Source: Holosporales bacterium
Lineage (GTDB): Bacteria > Pseudomonadota > Alphaproteobacteria > UBA3830 > JAIRMZ01
Length of the DNA stretch: 5,230 bases
Reading direction: 5' to 3'
Assembly: GCA_031258355.1 (NCBI GenBank)
Contig: JAIRMZ010000052.1
Coordinates: 1-5,230 of the forward strand
Shown here: positions 1 through 5,230 of the stretch, piece after piece
How the letters are laid out: each line of letters opens with the position of its first letter
Position numbering within the stretch: position 1 is the first letter of the stretch
Notes under the pieces: generated by a model
The model's database searches: none
Told to the model about the DNA's origin: nothing
The model's input: only the letters and a program-made list of their open reading frames with translations
Made by a program: the position numbers and the translations under genes

Positions 1-129
1 CTGGTAAAAGGGCTCTTGTTGAAGGGAAGCGCCTTCTCCGAATTATGGCCAAATTTCTGGCCTCTAATTGTCTTTGCGCTCGTCATAGGAACCGTTGCCG
101 TCAGGCTTTATCGAAAGACGCTGGATTAG
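1..129 (+). CDS. ABC-2 type transporter permease, C-terminal fragment
   Basis: The frame is open from base 1 to the TAG at 127-129 and gives the last 42 residues of a protein that begins outside the window. It has a short polar stretch (KGSAFSELWPN), then one hydrophobic membrane segment at about residues 19-36 of the fragment, then a short basic tail ending RLYRKTLD. This layout, with a 'LWP' motif before the last membrane helix and an R/K-rich 'R.RK.LD' end, is typical of ABC-2 permeases of the YhhJ/YadH/DrrB type, which form the membrane channel of ABC exporters. The substrate cannot be told from this piece. The ATPase partner would be expected upstream. The coding call is good; the family call rests on the tail only. 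Confidence 0.7.
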   Translation: MVKGLLLKGSAFSELWPNFWPLIVFALVIGTVAVRLYRKTLD

Positions 130-201
130 AGATGTACAATGTTTATCTCAAAATCAATCTTTTGTGGTGAAACAATAAAAGATGCCATTATTCCTCAACA
201 A

Positions 202-220
202 AGTTCTTGATCCAAGAACT
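202..220. terminator. Perfect hairpin, possible terminator
   Basis: AGTTCTTG (202-209) and CAAGAACT (213-220) are exact inverted repeats around a 3-base loop. The hairpin lies about 70 bases after the stop of the plus-strand permease and just past the last minus-strand porin remnant, so it could end transcription from either side. Neither side has a good U-tract: the plus strand continues CTCTATG, and the minus strand continues with a weak TTTGTTG. The structure is certain; the terminator role is a guess. Confidence 0.3.
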
Positions 221-262
221 CTCTATGACACGCTAAGAACTATGAACAACTATATATCTTAC

Positions 263-390
263 CTAGCTTTTTTCACGAGAAGAAAGAGTGCTTTTGATCG
301 CAATGCCAAAATGGCCGATAGCTTTCTCGCTCGAGATCCTTCCTTGCCTTCACTCTTAGTTATACAATCCTCATGTTGATACTCGGCTTC
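263..390 (-). pseudogene. Porin 3'-end remnant A
   Basis: Read on the minus strand, 322 to 263 gives AIGHFGIAIKSTLSSREKS and a TAG. This matches the end of the intact porin (TIDRFIITIKSSFSS, stop at 812). Upstream in a different frame, codons at 358-384 read EYQHEDCIT, which lines up with the porin's EWLHGDRIL. A frameshift therefore separates the two matching blocks. Bases 271-322 also match remnant B at 479-530 with 45 of 52 identical. I interpret it as the decayed tail of a porin paralogue. The match is short and was aligned by eye. Confidence 0.5.
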
Positions 391-478
391 AGTAGAACAC
401 ATTTTCTTGAACAAGAACTTTTCTCTGTAAAAGCCTAATGCTCCCAAGGCCAACTACAGAGGCCACCTGTCGAGCCCC

Positions 479-571
479 TTTCACAAGAAGAAAGAGCTCT
501 TTTGATCGTAATACCAAAATGGTCGACAGCCCCTTGGCCTAAGAGGCCTCTGACCAAGAGGACTCCTTCAC
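479..571 (-). pseudogene. Porin 3'-end remnant B
   Basis: The minus strand from 530 downward reads AVDHFGITIKRALSS, against the intact porin's TIDRFIITIKSSFSS, including an identical 13-base run (TTTTGATCGTAAT on the plus strand). GTGAAGGAG (minus strand, 571-563) matches the codons for VKE in the intact gene, but extra sequence including a 10-bp palindrome lies between the two matching blocks and shifts the frame. The in-frame stop expected after SS is missing and the frame runs on to a TAG at 435-437. Differences from remnant A fall mostly at third codon positions, which suggests the repeat was once protein-coding. Confidence 0.5.
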
Positions 572-620
572 GATGTGCCAAGGATCATGCGCCAACCCCT
601 GTATATTTACCCATGCCCTT

Positions 621-712
621 CTAAACAGAGGTACCGATCGCGCCGATAAAACGACCAATCTTTCCTTCTCCTTTAGGATACGGATCCCCTCCTCTATACC
701 GTCTCGATCAAC
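621..712 (-). pseudogene. Porin 3'-end remnant C
   Basis: On the minus strand, 692-621 reads GGDPYPKGEGKIGRFIGAI then GTSV and TAG. The intact porin ends with GDPSKGTIDRFIITIKSSFSS and TAG, so the GDP..KG and the RFI.(A/T)I blocks align and the stop is in a similar place. The frame is broken by a TGA at 708-710. Further up, GTTGAT (712-707) matches the codons for VD of the porin's SVDIGIEW. It is more diverged than remnants A and B and is not closely alike to them at base level. Confidence 0.4.
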
Positions 713-743
713 AGAGCCCTCCCCTCACCCCAGGGAAGGCTCT
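713..743. terminator. 11-bp hairpin downstream of the porin
   Basis: Bases 713-723 and 733-743 can pair around a 9-base loop. On the minus-strand transcript the single mismatch becomes a G-U wobble, giving an 11-bp GC-rich stem. It begins 68 bases past the porin stop, where a terminator for that gene could sit. No U-run follows on the minus strand (GTTGATCG), so this may be a transcript-end stabilising structure or a chance fold. Confidence 0.3.
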
Positions 744-811
744 CTCGAAGGTCTAATCGCCAGATCACGCCAAAGCCACGTGTAATCTACGCATCTGTCC
801 ATCCCCTTTCT

Positions 812-2260
812 CTAGGAAGAAAAAGAGCTTTTGATCGTAATGATAAAGCGATCAATCGTTCCTTTGCTGGGATCTCCCTCCTTCACTTTCAGAATACGAT
901 CCCCATGGAGCCATTCGATCCCAATATCAACACTCGGCCCAAAAGGGCTACAGAATGTATTGATCATAAAAGAGCGAATTTCTTTATCAAAAACAGCATA
1001 TTTTGTCGTCGCACTCGTACCCGTCCCTTCTGTATAAGAATGGCTCACTAAGTCACTATGTGTATTGATCCTTGTCCAACCGAAAGCCGCTGAGGTGCGC
1101 CATGCCCAGCATTCGCTCCAATATTGCTGAATGCCAACCAGTCCTCCGAAAGCCACCATGGTATGAGCTTTATTACTATCATCAAGATAAACAGCATACC
1201 CATTAGCATCTCCTAGATATCGGCCAATACCGCGGCCTCCCCCAAATTGCAAATACACACGACTCTGCCCGACATACTGATAACCGGCAGAAAGTCCAGC
1301 TCCCCAGCCAAACACAGAAATATCTGGAGACTTATCCGTTTTTGTCAGATGAATTCGACGCCCCATCGCATACACACGTCCTTCCGCTTTCTCAGAATTC
1401 CCTTGAAAAGCAACAACGACATCCGGCACTTGATCACAGGCAAAATAAGAATCTGTAACACGTTGAGCAAATTTCGTTCCCCCCTTTTTATTGATGTACT
1501 CCCCTTCTGGATTCTCCAAGGCCAAATCAACAGACCAAGAAGAGCCCTTATAGGAAGCGCGTATCTGAGGACGTCTTCCTCCTCCAACAAACCCTGTTGG
1601 GCCAGAAAAGTCCGCCACCTCCGGATCTGCTAACCCACCGAAATTGAAAGTAGAATGTGTCTGTCCGAAAAGGAAAGTCCAAAACCTCCCCCCAAGCGTC
1701 ATGTAAGCGCACCTTACACGCAAGGAAAGAGGAGTGAAAAGGGACTCTTCTGTCTGAGAAGATCCGAAAAAATCTACATCGACAAACGTAAACATATTTA
1801 TCTCTCCTCCTAGAGGAGTGAAAGTCTCCAAACCGACTCGACTTTCTCGAGCATGGAAACGAAATTCTCCTTTTTTGGATTCCTCTCCTGGCTGCAGAAT
1901 GGTCTGTGCTAAACAATGATCATAGGCAGGGCCATTTTTTGTTGCATGCACATCATAAACTCCTGTGGCTTTTACTTTTCCAAAAATTTTCAAGAACCAA
2001 TTCGTTCTAGGAACAGCGAAAAACCCAACAGCTTTTTTTTCGCTGAGTCGTTGAACGATAGAGGACGAAGAACAACAGTCCGCATGACAACCGTTCTGAC
2101 CTTTCTGTTTACAAGAACAATGGCAAGCTTCCTTTGAACAGCAGGAAACCTCTTGCTTATGTGTGATGTTTTTCCCTGGATCTTGAGCCAATACCGCTAG
2201 ACCAGCAAAAACTATAAATGCCCCTAATCCTCCCCTTAAAAAACTTCTTGCTTTCCTCAT
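812..2260 (-). CDS. DcaP-like outer-membrane porin with Cys-rich N-terminus
   Basis: This 482-residue protein is predicted to be an outer-membrane beta-barrel for passive uptake of small, probably anionic solutes. Residues 1-25 form a Sec signal peptide (basic MRKARSFLR, a hydrophobic core, VLA before Q26). The barrel shows DcaP-family marks: KIFGKVKATGVYD (91-103), SRVGLETFTPLGG (140-152), FGQTHSTFNF (198-207), ADFSGPTGFVGGGRRPQIR (216-234), and alternating hydrophobic strands to the end. The last strand, DRFIITIKSSF, ends in F480, as barrel assembly prefers, but two serines follow. Between signal and barrel (40-63) lie eight cysteines and two histidines, where DcaP proteins usually have a coiled coil. 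The start follows GGAAAGGA, an acceptable ribosome site. It is transcribed divergently from the acyltransferase gene. Family assignment comes from remembered motifs; the substrate is unknown. Confidence 0.85.
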   Translation of the reverse strand: MRKARSFLRGGLGAFIVFAGLAVLAQDPGKNITHKQEVSCCSKEACHCSCKQKGQNGCHADCCSSSSIVQRLSEKKAVGFFAVPRTNWFLKIFGKVKATGVYDVHATKNGPAYDHCLAQTILQPGEESKKGEFRFHARESRVGLETFTPLGGEINMFTFVDVDFFGSSQTEESLFTPLSLRVRCAYMTLGGRFWTFLFGQTHSTFNFGGLADPEVADFSGPTGFVGGGRRPQIRASYKGSSWSVDLALENPEGEYINKKGGTKFAQRVTDSYFACDQVPDVVVAFQGNSEKAEGRVYAMGRRIHLTKTDKSPDISVFGWGAGLSAGYQYVGQSRVYLQFGGGRGIGRYLGDANGYAVYLDDSNKAHTMVAFGGLVGIQQYWSECWAWRTSAAFGWTRINTHSDLVSHSYTEGTGTSATTKYAVFDKEIRSFMINTFCSPFGPSVDIGIEWLHGDRILKVKEGDPSKGTIDRFIITIKSSFSS

Positions 2261-2301
2261 AATTCCTTTCCTTTTTCCAAGGATTCATGATGGCATGGGG
2301 C

Positions 2302-2332
2302 TTTAGAAACGCGCAAGAGGGAAGCATGACAA
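2302..2332 (-). promoter_or_regulatory. Possible porin promoter
   Basis: On the minus strand TTGTCA (2332-2327) matches five of six bases of the -35 consensus. TCTAAA (2307-2302) is a four-of-six match to the -10. The spacing is 19 bases, longer than ideal. It lies about 42 bases upstream of the porin ATG. It is suggestive only. Confidence 0.25.
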
Positions 2333-2357
2333 ACTCATGGAAACTTAGAAAAAATAG

Positions 2358-2363
2358 TATGAT
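2358..2363 (+). promoter_or_regulatory. Possible -10 element of acyltransferase gene
   Basis: TATGAT matches five of six bases of the -10 consensus and lies 30 bases before the acyltransferase ATG. No convincing -35 hexamer is found 16-18 bases upstream (TCATGG at 2335-2340 is poor). The purine-rich leader downstream holds the AGGAG (2377-2381) likely used as the ribosome site. Confidence 0.2.
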
Positions 2364-2393
2364 GGAGGGGAGGACCAGGAGATAGATAATCCC

Positions 2394-3284
2394 ATGAGTA
2401 CGCCCTGGATTAAGGCTTTTCTTGCTTATCCTTTAGAGGCTTTTGCGGTAGCTTTTTGTCATTATGGGCTGAAGATTCCTTCCCTTGACACGGCTTCTGA
2501 CCTTGGGGGCGCTGTTTTGCGCCGACTAGGACCTTTGTGCCCGCCGTTAGAGCGGAGAGCGCTTCTTAATCTGGAAAAAGCGTTTCCGGAGAAAAATCAG
2601 AAGGAGTTGCGAGAGATTACAGAGGGTATGTGGGATAATTTTGGACGTGTTGTTGCGGAATACTCACATCTAAGGAAGCTAGCTGTTTCTTGGGATCCTT
2701 CTCGTATCACAGTATCAGGAAGGGAGTACCTCCGAGAGGGGTCCCAACCGAGTCTTTTCTTTACAGCACATTATGCTAATTGGGAGGTTGCCGCATTGGC
2801 GATTATGCATGAAGGATTACCGTTGATGCAGGTCTACCGATCCGCTGAAAATCCTCTCGTAAACCACATGATCCGCCGTGCACAACGCCAAATTGGGGAT
2901 ACGTTGATCCCTTCTGGAAGAGCGGGGGCCAAGCAATTATTAGAAGCCCTTCGTCAAAAGACGGCGGTTCTGATGCTTCTTGATCAGCGCAAGAAAAACG
3001 GCTTGCCTGTTCCCTTTTTTGGTTATCCTGCCCTTACGGCTCCCGCCATCGGGCGCCTAGCATTGCGACACAAATGTCCGCTGATCCCTGTTCAAGTCCT
3101 CCGCCTTGGGAGAACCTCACGGTTCGAAGTACGTTTCTTCCCCCCCTTACCCCTTCCTCAGCAAGGATCTTCTCAAGAACGTCTTCTTGTGCTCATGACT
3201 GCTGTGAACCAGCATATTGAAGCCTGGGTGCGCGAGCGTTCCGATCTCTGGTTTTGGGTTCATAATCGCTGGAAATTGTCTTAG
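2394..3284 (+). CDS. lpxL: Lipid A biosynthesis acyltransferase (LpxL/HtrB family)
   Basis: The enzyme transfers a secondary acyl chain, usually laurate from acyl-ACP, onto the lipid A precursor at the inner face of the inner membrane. Its 296 residues are close to the family's usual length of about 300. Visible marks are an N-terminal hydrophobic helix (about 5-24), RRALLNLEKAFPE (54-66), GMWDNFGRVVAEY (78-90), and the catalytic HX4E box in FTAHYANWEVA, with H126 and E131. Further on are YRSAENP (148-154), the LLDQR block (195-199), and the closing WFWVHNRWK (286-294). AGGAG ends 12 bases before the ATG, a slightly long spacing. The MWDN..RVVAEY stretch and the S/DTAS-type N-terminal region resemble alphaproteobacterial members. 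Nothing looks broken. Whether it prefers laurate, myristate or a longer chain, and which lipid A position it acylates, cannot be read from the sequence. It converges with the RsbW-like gene across only 26 bases, and I see no terminator there. Confidence 0.92.
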   Translation: MSTPWIKAFLAYPLEAFAVAFCHYGLKIPSLDTASDLGGAVLRRLGPLCPPLERRALLNLEKAFPEKNQKELREITEGMWDNFGRVVAEYSHLRKLAVSWDPSRITVSGREYLREGSQPSLFFTAHYANWEVAALAIMHEGLPLMQVYRSAENPLVNHMIRRAQRQIGDTLIPSGRAGAKQLLEALRQKTAVLMLLDQRKKNGLPVPFFGYPALTAPAIGRLALRHKCPLIPVQVLRLGRTSRFEVRFFPPLPLPQQGSSQERLLVLMTAVNQHIEAWVRERSDLWFWVHNRWKLS

Positions 3285-3310
3285 GATATCTTGATGATGG
3301 ACCGTGCTTC

Positions 3311-3712
3311 TTATTCTCTTAAAAAAAGGGTAATGATGTTTTTATCCTCTTCACGACGATATGTCATGTGCTGGGCGAACTGTCGAATCAGGTGAATACC
3401 TAAACCTCCAATCGGGCGATCTTCTAGAGAAGTTTGAAGATTGGGGGAACGTTTTTTTAGAGGATCAAAAGCTGGAGCATTGTCTTTAGTCTCGACAAAA
3501 ACGCCTCCTTTTTGTTTTTCCAGATGGACAGAAATGGAATTTCCGATGCCGGTGGAGAATCCATGTATGATGATATTCGCAGTCAACTCATCAAGAACAA
3601 GCAGCAGATCATGGCATATCCGGGAGGAAAGGTTTTCCTCGGCACAGAAATTCTCTATGGCTGTGCAGAGACGTGTAACTTCGGAAAGATCATTCCCTAA
3701 GAGGATGTCCAT
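3311..3712 (-). CDS. RsbW-like anti-sigma factor / serine kinase (HATPase)
   Basis: This is a 133-residue single-domain GHKL ATP-binding protein of the RsbW/SpoIIAB type. Such proteins bind a sigma factor or other target and phosphorylate a STAS antagonist. The N box is DELTANIIIHGF, with E42 and N46. The G1 box is DNAPAFDP (77-84) and the G2 box is GGLGIHLIR (102-110). The end, MTYRREEDKNIITL, is characteristic of the family. I chose the ATG at 3712 because it gives the family's normal N-terminus. It starts five bases after the TAA of the phosphatase gene; the sequence just before is GGATAAGGATC, so the stop lies inside the purine-rich ribosome site, and the two genes are probably translationally coupled. 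The frame stays open upstream to a TTG at 3835, but that would overlap the phosphatase gene and has no ribosome site. No sigma factor or STAS gene is in the window, so the target is unknown. Confidence 0.9.
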   Translation of the reverse strand: MDILLGNDLSEVTRLCTAIENFCAEENLSSRICHDLLLVLDELTANIIIHGFSTGIGNSISVHLEKQKGGVFVETKDNAPAFDPLKKRSPNLQTSLEDRPIGGLGIHLIRQFAQHMTYRREEDKNIITLFLRE

Positions 3713-3717
3713 GATCC

Positions 3718-4869
3718 TTATCCATACCGCAAGCAGAGTGTTGTAATATCGTCTGATTGCGCTGCTCCAGAGGCGAATACATGGACAGAAGAGATAATGA
3801 TTTCCGTTATTTCTTGGGGTGTTTTCTTCTGACAAGAGCGCATGCAGGAAAGAAGGCGTTCGAAGCCATATTCTCCTCCGACAATATCATTGGCCTCTAC
3901 GACACCATCTGTATATAGGAAAAAGGTGTCTCCCGGTGTGCAGGTGCATTGGCAATCCTTAAATACAAAATTTTCATCGATTCCTAACGCCAGGCTAGGA
4001 TCCTCTTCGAGAAGCGTAGGTTCTTTTTTTGTTCTCATAAGCAAGGGAGGCAAATGTCCAGCATTCGCATAAGTCAAAATGCCTGTTCGCGCATCGATTA
4101 CGCCGTAGAAAGCTGTCACGAACATTAATGTCGGATTCTCGGAGACCAGCGCCTTATTCGCTTGCGTCAAGCATTCCGCAGGACTGAGTGTGAGGCGCGA
4201 AAAGCACTTTAACAAGGTCCTTGTCATGGTCATGAATAACGCCGCAGAAATATTTTTTCCAGATACATCGGCAATAACAAGCCCAAGGTGAGTGTCATCC
4301 AGCCAAAAGAAATCGTAGAAATCTCCCCCTACTTCTGCGGCAGGGTCCGTGTCCGCATAGATCTCGAAAGGAGCTTTCTTCATAACGTTCCCAGGAAGAA
4401 TGCTGCGCTGCAGACGGGCTGAAATGTCTAATTCGTCGGTGATGCTGTTTAGCCTCTGTTGAGATTCTTGTGATTTCTTGAGATTGGAAACAAGGGTGAA
4501 CGTTTTATCAATCGTCGCATGGAGATCCTCAAAATCCACAGGCTTTAAGACAAAGTCGTGGGCCCCTTTATTCATGGCGGCCCGCAAATTGGACAAATCG
4601 CTGTAGGCGGAGACAACAATGGACCGCATCAAAGGATACTGCTCTGCGATATGCCCGATGAGGGTGAGACCATCCATGATGGGAAGGCGCGTTTCTGTAA
4701 CGGCGATATCCATGTCAGGAGTTTCTTGCAAAATCTTTAAAGCTTCTCTGCCATTCTTGGCAAAGAAAAGCCGGTATTCTCCCGTTTGAATTTTCTGCTG
4801 AAAATATTGGGAGAATAGAAGATCCGTATCTGGCTCATCATCAACGATCAAAATATGCGCAGTGGCCAT
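3718..4869 (-). CDS. Receiver-PP2C serine phosphatase (RsbU-like) with Glu at phospho-site
   Basis: This 383-residue protein has an N-terminal receiver domain (about 4-122), a helical linker that is probably a coiled coil (about 125-157, ending in ISARLQRSILP), and a C-terminal SpoIIE/PP2C phosphatase (about 165-382). The phosphatase should dephosphorylate a STAS anti-anti-sigma protein, opposing the kinase encoded next. Its metal-binding aspartates are visible in EVGGDFYDFF (D183, D186), ADVSGK (D201), YTDGV (D321) and SDDITT (D373, D374), so it looks active. The receiver keeps D10/D11, the Ser of VVSAYSD (S87) and K109-P110, but the phospho-accepting Asp is Glu59 (AVTETRLPIMDG). It could therefore be fixed in an on-like state or work without phosphorylation. 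AGGAG lies seven bases before the ATG, which follows the typical HILIVDDE start closely. It is the first gene of a two-gene operon and diverges from dnaQ. Confidence 0.93.
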   Translation of the reverse strand: MATAHILIVDDEPDTDLLFSQYFQQKIQTGEYRLFFAKNGREALKILQETPDMDIAVTETRLPIMDGLTLIGHIAEQYPLMRSIVVSAYSDLSNLRAAMNKGAHDFVLKPVDFEDLHATIDKTFTLVSNLKKSQESQQRLNSITDELDISARLQRSILPGNVMKKAPFEIYADTDPAAEVGGDFYDFFWLDDTHLGLVIADVSGKNISAALFMTMTRTLLKCFSRLTLSPAECLTQANKALVSENPTLMFVTAFYGVIDARTGILTYANAGHLPPLLMRTKKEPTLLEEDPSLALGIDENFVFKDCQCTCTPGDTFFLYTDGVVEANDIVGGEYGFERLLSCMRSCQKKTPQEITEIIISSVHVFASGAAQSDDITTLCLRYG

Positions 4870-4923
4870 TGTCTTTCTCCTGGCTTCTCCCTAGGATAAG
4901 GAGCGGGTGTTGCATAAATCTTA
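4870..4923. promoter_or_regulatory. Divergent intergenic region, phosphatase operon / dnaQ
   Basis: These 54 bases must hold the 5' signals of both genes unless promoters lie inside the coding regions. The phosphatase ribosome site is clear (minus strand AGGAG, 4881-4877). For dnaQ, AAGGAG (4898-4903) lies 20 bases before the ATG, too far for normal use. CATAAA (4913-4918) is a weak -10-like hexamer only five bases before the dnaQ ATG. TGCAT (4911-4915) and ATGCA (4924-4928) form a small inverted repeat that includes the start codon. No convincing -35 element was found on either strand. Confidence 0.3.
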
Positions 4924-5230
4924 ATGCATAGGCAAATTGTCCTTGATACAGAAACGACAGGCCTGGATCCTAAGAACGGGGATCGTATCGTCGAGATTGG
5001 TTGTGTAGAGCTCTACAATCTCGTTCCAACAGGGAAGACGTTTCATAGCTACCTCAATCCCCAGCGAGAGGTGAGGGCTGAAGCGACAGCGATCACGGGA
5101 TTAACTTACGAATTTTTAAAGGATCACCCTCTTTTTTCAGAAGTGGCAGCGGACTTTCTAGCTTTTATCGGAGAGGCACCCCTCGTTATCCACAACGCAG
5201 CGTTTGATATCAAATTTCTTAATGCGGAGC
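4924..5230 (+). CDS. dnaQ: DNA polymerase III epsilon subunit, N-terminal part
   Basis: This is the 3'-5' proofreading exonuclease of the replicative polymerase; 102 codons are present before the window ends. Exo I is LDTETTG with catalytic D8 and E10. Exo II is HNAAFDIKFLN with D95. Between them are DRIVEIGCVEL (20-30), PTGKTFHSYLNP (35-46) and ITGLTYEFL (57-65), in the standard spacing. The Exo III His/Asp motif and the clamp- and alpha-binding tail lie outside. The ATG at 4924 is the first possible start, because an in-frame TAA sits at 4915-4917. It begins MHRQIVLDTETTG, the normal N-terminus for the alphaproteobacterial form. No ribosome site is found at the usual distance. It is transcribed away from the phosphatase operon and is unlikely to be functionally linked to it. 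Confidence 0.95.
   Translation, partial: MHRQIVLDTETTGLDPKNGDRIVEIGCVELYNLVPTGKTFHSYLNPQREVRAEATAITGLTYEFLKDHPLFSEVAADFLAFIGEAPLVIHNAAFDIKFLNAE

Larger units (their letters stand above)
130..811. other. Gene-free stretch with decayed porin 3' ends and hairpins
   Basis: I see no intact gene in these 682 bases. Short open frames on both strands lack ribosome binding sites and recognisable domains. What can be supported are three minus-strand stretches that resemble the last codons of the adjacent porin gene (listed separately), a perfect 8-bp hairpin at 202-220, and an 11-bp hairpin at 713-743. There is also a short palindrome, AGAGGCCTCT, at 542-551. No tRNA, CRISPR array or insertion sequence was recognised. 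Confidence 0.6.

Noticed and set aside
182..379. 65-residue plus-strand open frame
   Set aside because: There is no ribosome site or recognisable domain, and it runs antisense across porin remnant A, which explains the sequence better.
573..785. 70-residue plus-strand open frame rich in Ser, Pro and Arg
   Set aside because: No ribosome site, low-complexity composition, and it lies antisense to remnant C and the 713-743 hairpin.
1247..1633. 128-residue plus-strand open frame inside the porin gene
   Set aside because: It is antisense to a complete, well-supported porin and shows no domain of its own.
1548..1916. 122-residue minus-strand open frame in another frame of the porin gene
   Set aside because: It is an out-of-frame shadow of the barrel-coding region with Arg/Phe/Ser-rich composition and no motifs.
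3285..3310. Possible shared terminator between the convergent acyltransferase and RsbW-like genes
   Set aside because: No stem-loop could be found in these 26 bases. The A-run at 3321-3327 lies inside the RsbW-like coding end without a stem.
3713..3835. Longer version of the RsbW-like protein starting at a TTG at 3835
   Set aside because: It would overlap the phosphatase gene by over 100 bases, has no ribosome site, and the extra 41 residues do not resemble the family N-terminus. The ATG at 3712 fits.

Overview
The window reads as part of an alphaproteobacterial chromosome. The DnaQ-like and LpxL-like proteins resemble alphaproteobacterial versions of these families most closely, and the DcaP-type porin and lipid A acyltransferase indicate a Gram-negative outer membrane. 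I cannot fix the genus. Decaying gene copies beside an intact one would fit a reduced or host-associated genome, but that is inference.

Layout, left to right: (1) the last 42 codons of an ABC-2 type transporter permease (+ strand). (2) About 680 bases without an intact gene (130-811). They hold three short minus-strand stretches that resemble the 3' end of the neighbouring porin gene, plus two hairpins. (3) A complete 482-residue DcaP-like outer-membrane porin on the minus strand, with an unusual cluster of eight cysteines just after its signal peptide. (4) A 133-base divergent promoter region. (5) A complete LpxL/HtrB-family lipid A acyltransferase (+). (6) A convergent two-gene minus-strand operon: a receiver-PP2C (RsbU-like) phosphatase followed by an RsbW-like ATP-binding anti-sigma/serine kinase. 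(7) A 54-base divergent gap and the first 102 codons of dnaQ (DNA polymerase III epsilon, +), cut by the window end.

The porin and the acyltransferase both serve the outer membrane but are transcribed divergently. The receiver-PP2C and RsbW-like pair form the phosphatase and kinase halves of a partner-switching circuit; the STAS anti-anti-sigma factor that would link them is not in the window. The points most worth checking are a Glu in place of the phospho-accepting Asp in the receiver domain, the Cys-rich segment of the porin, and the row of porin 3'-end remnants.
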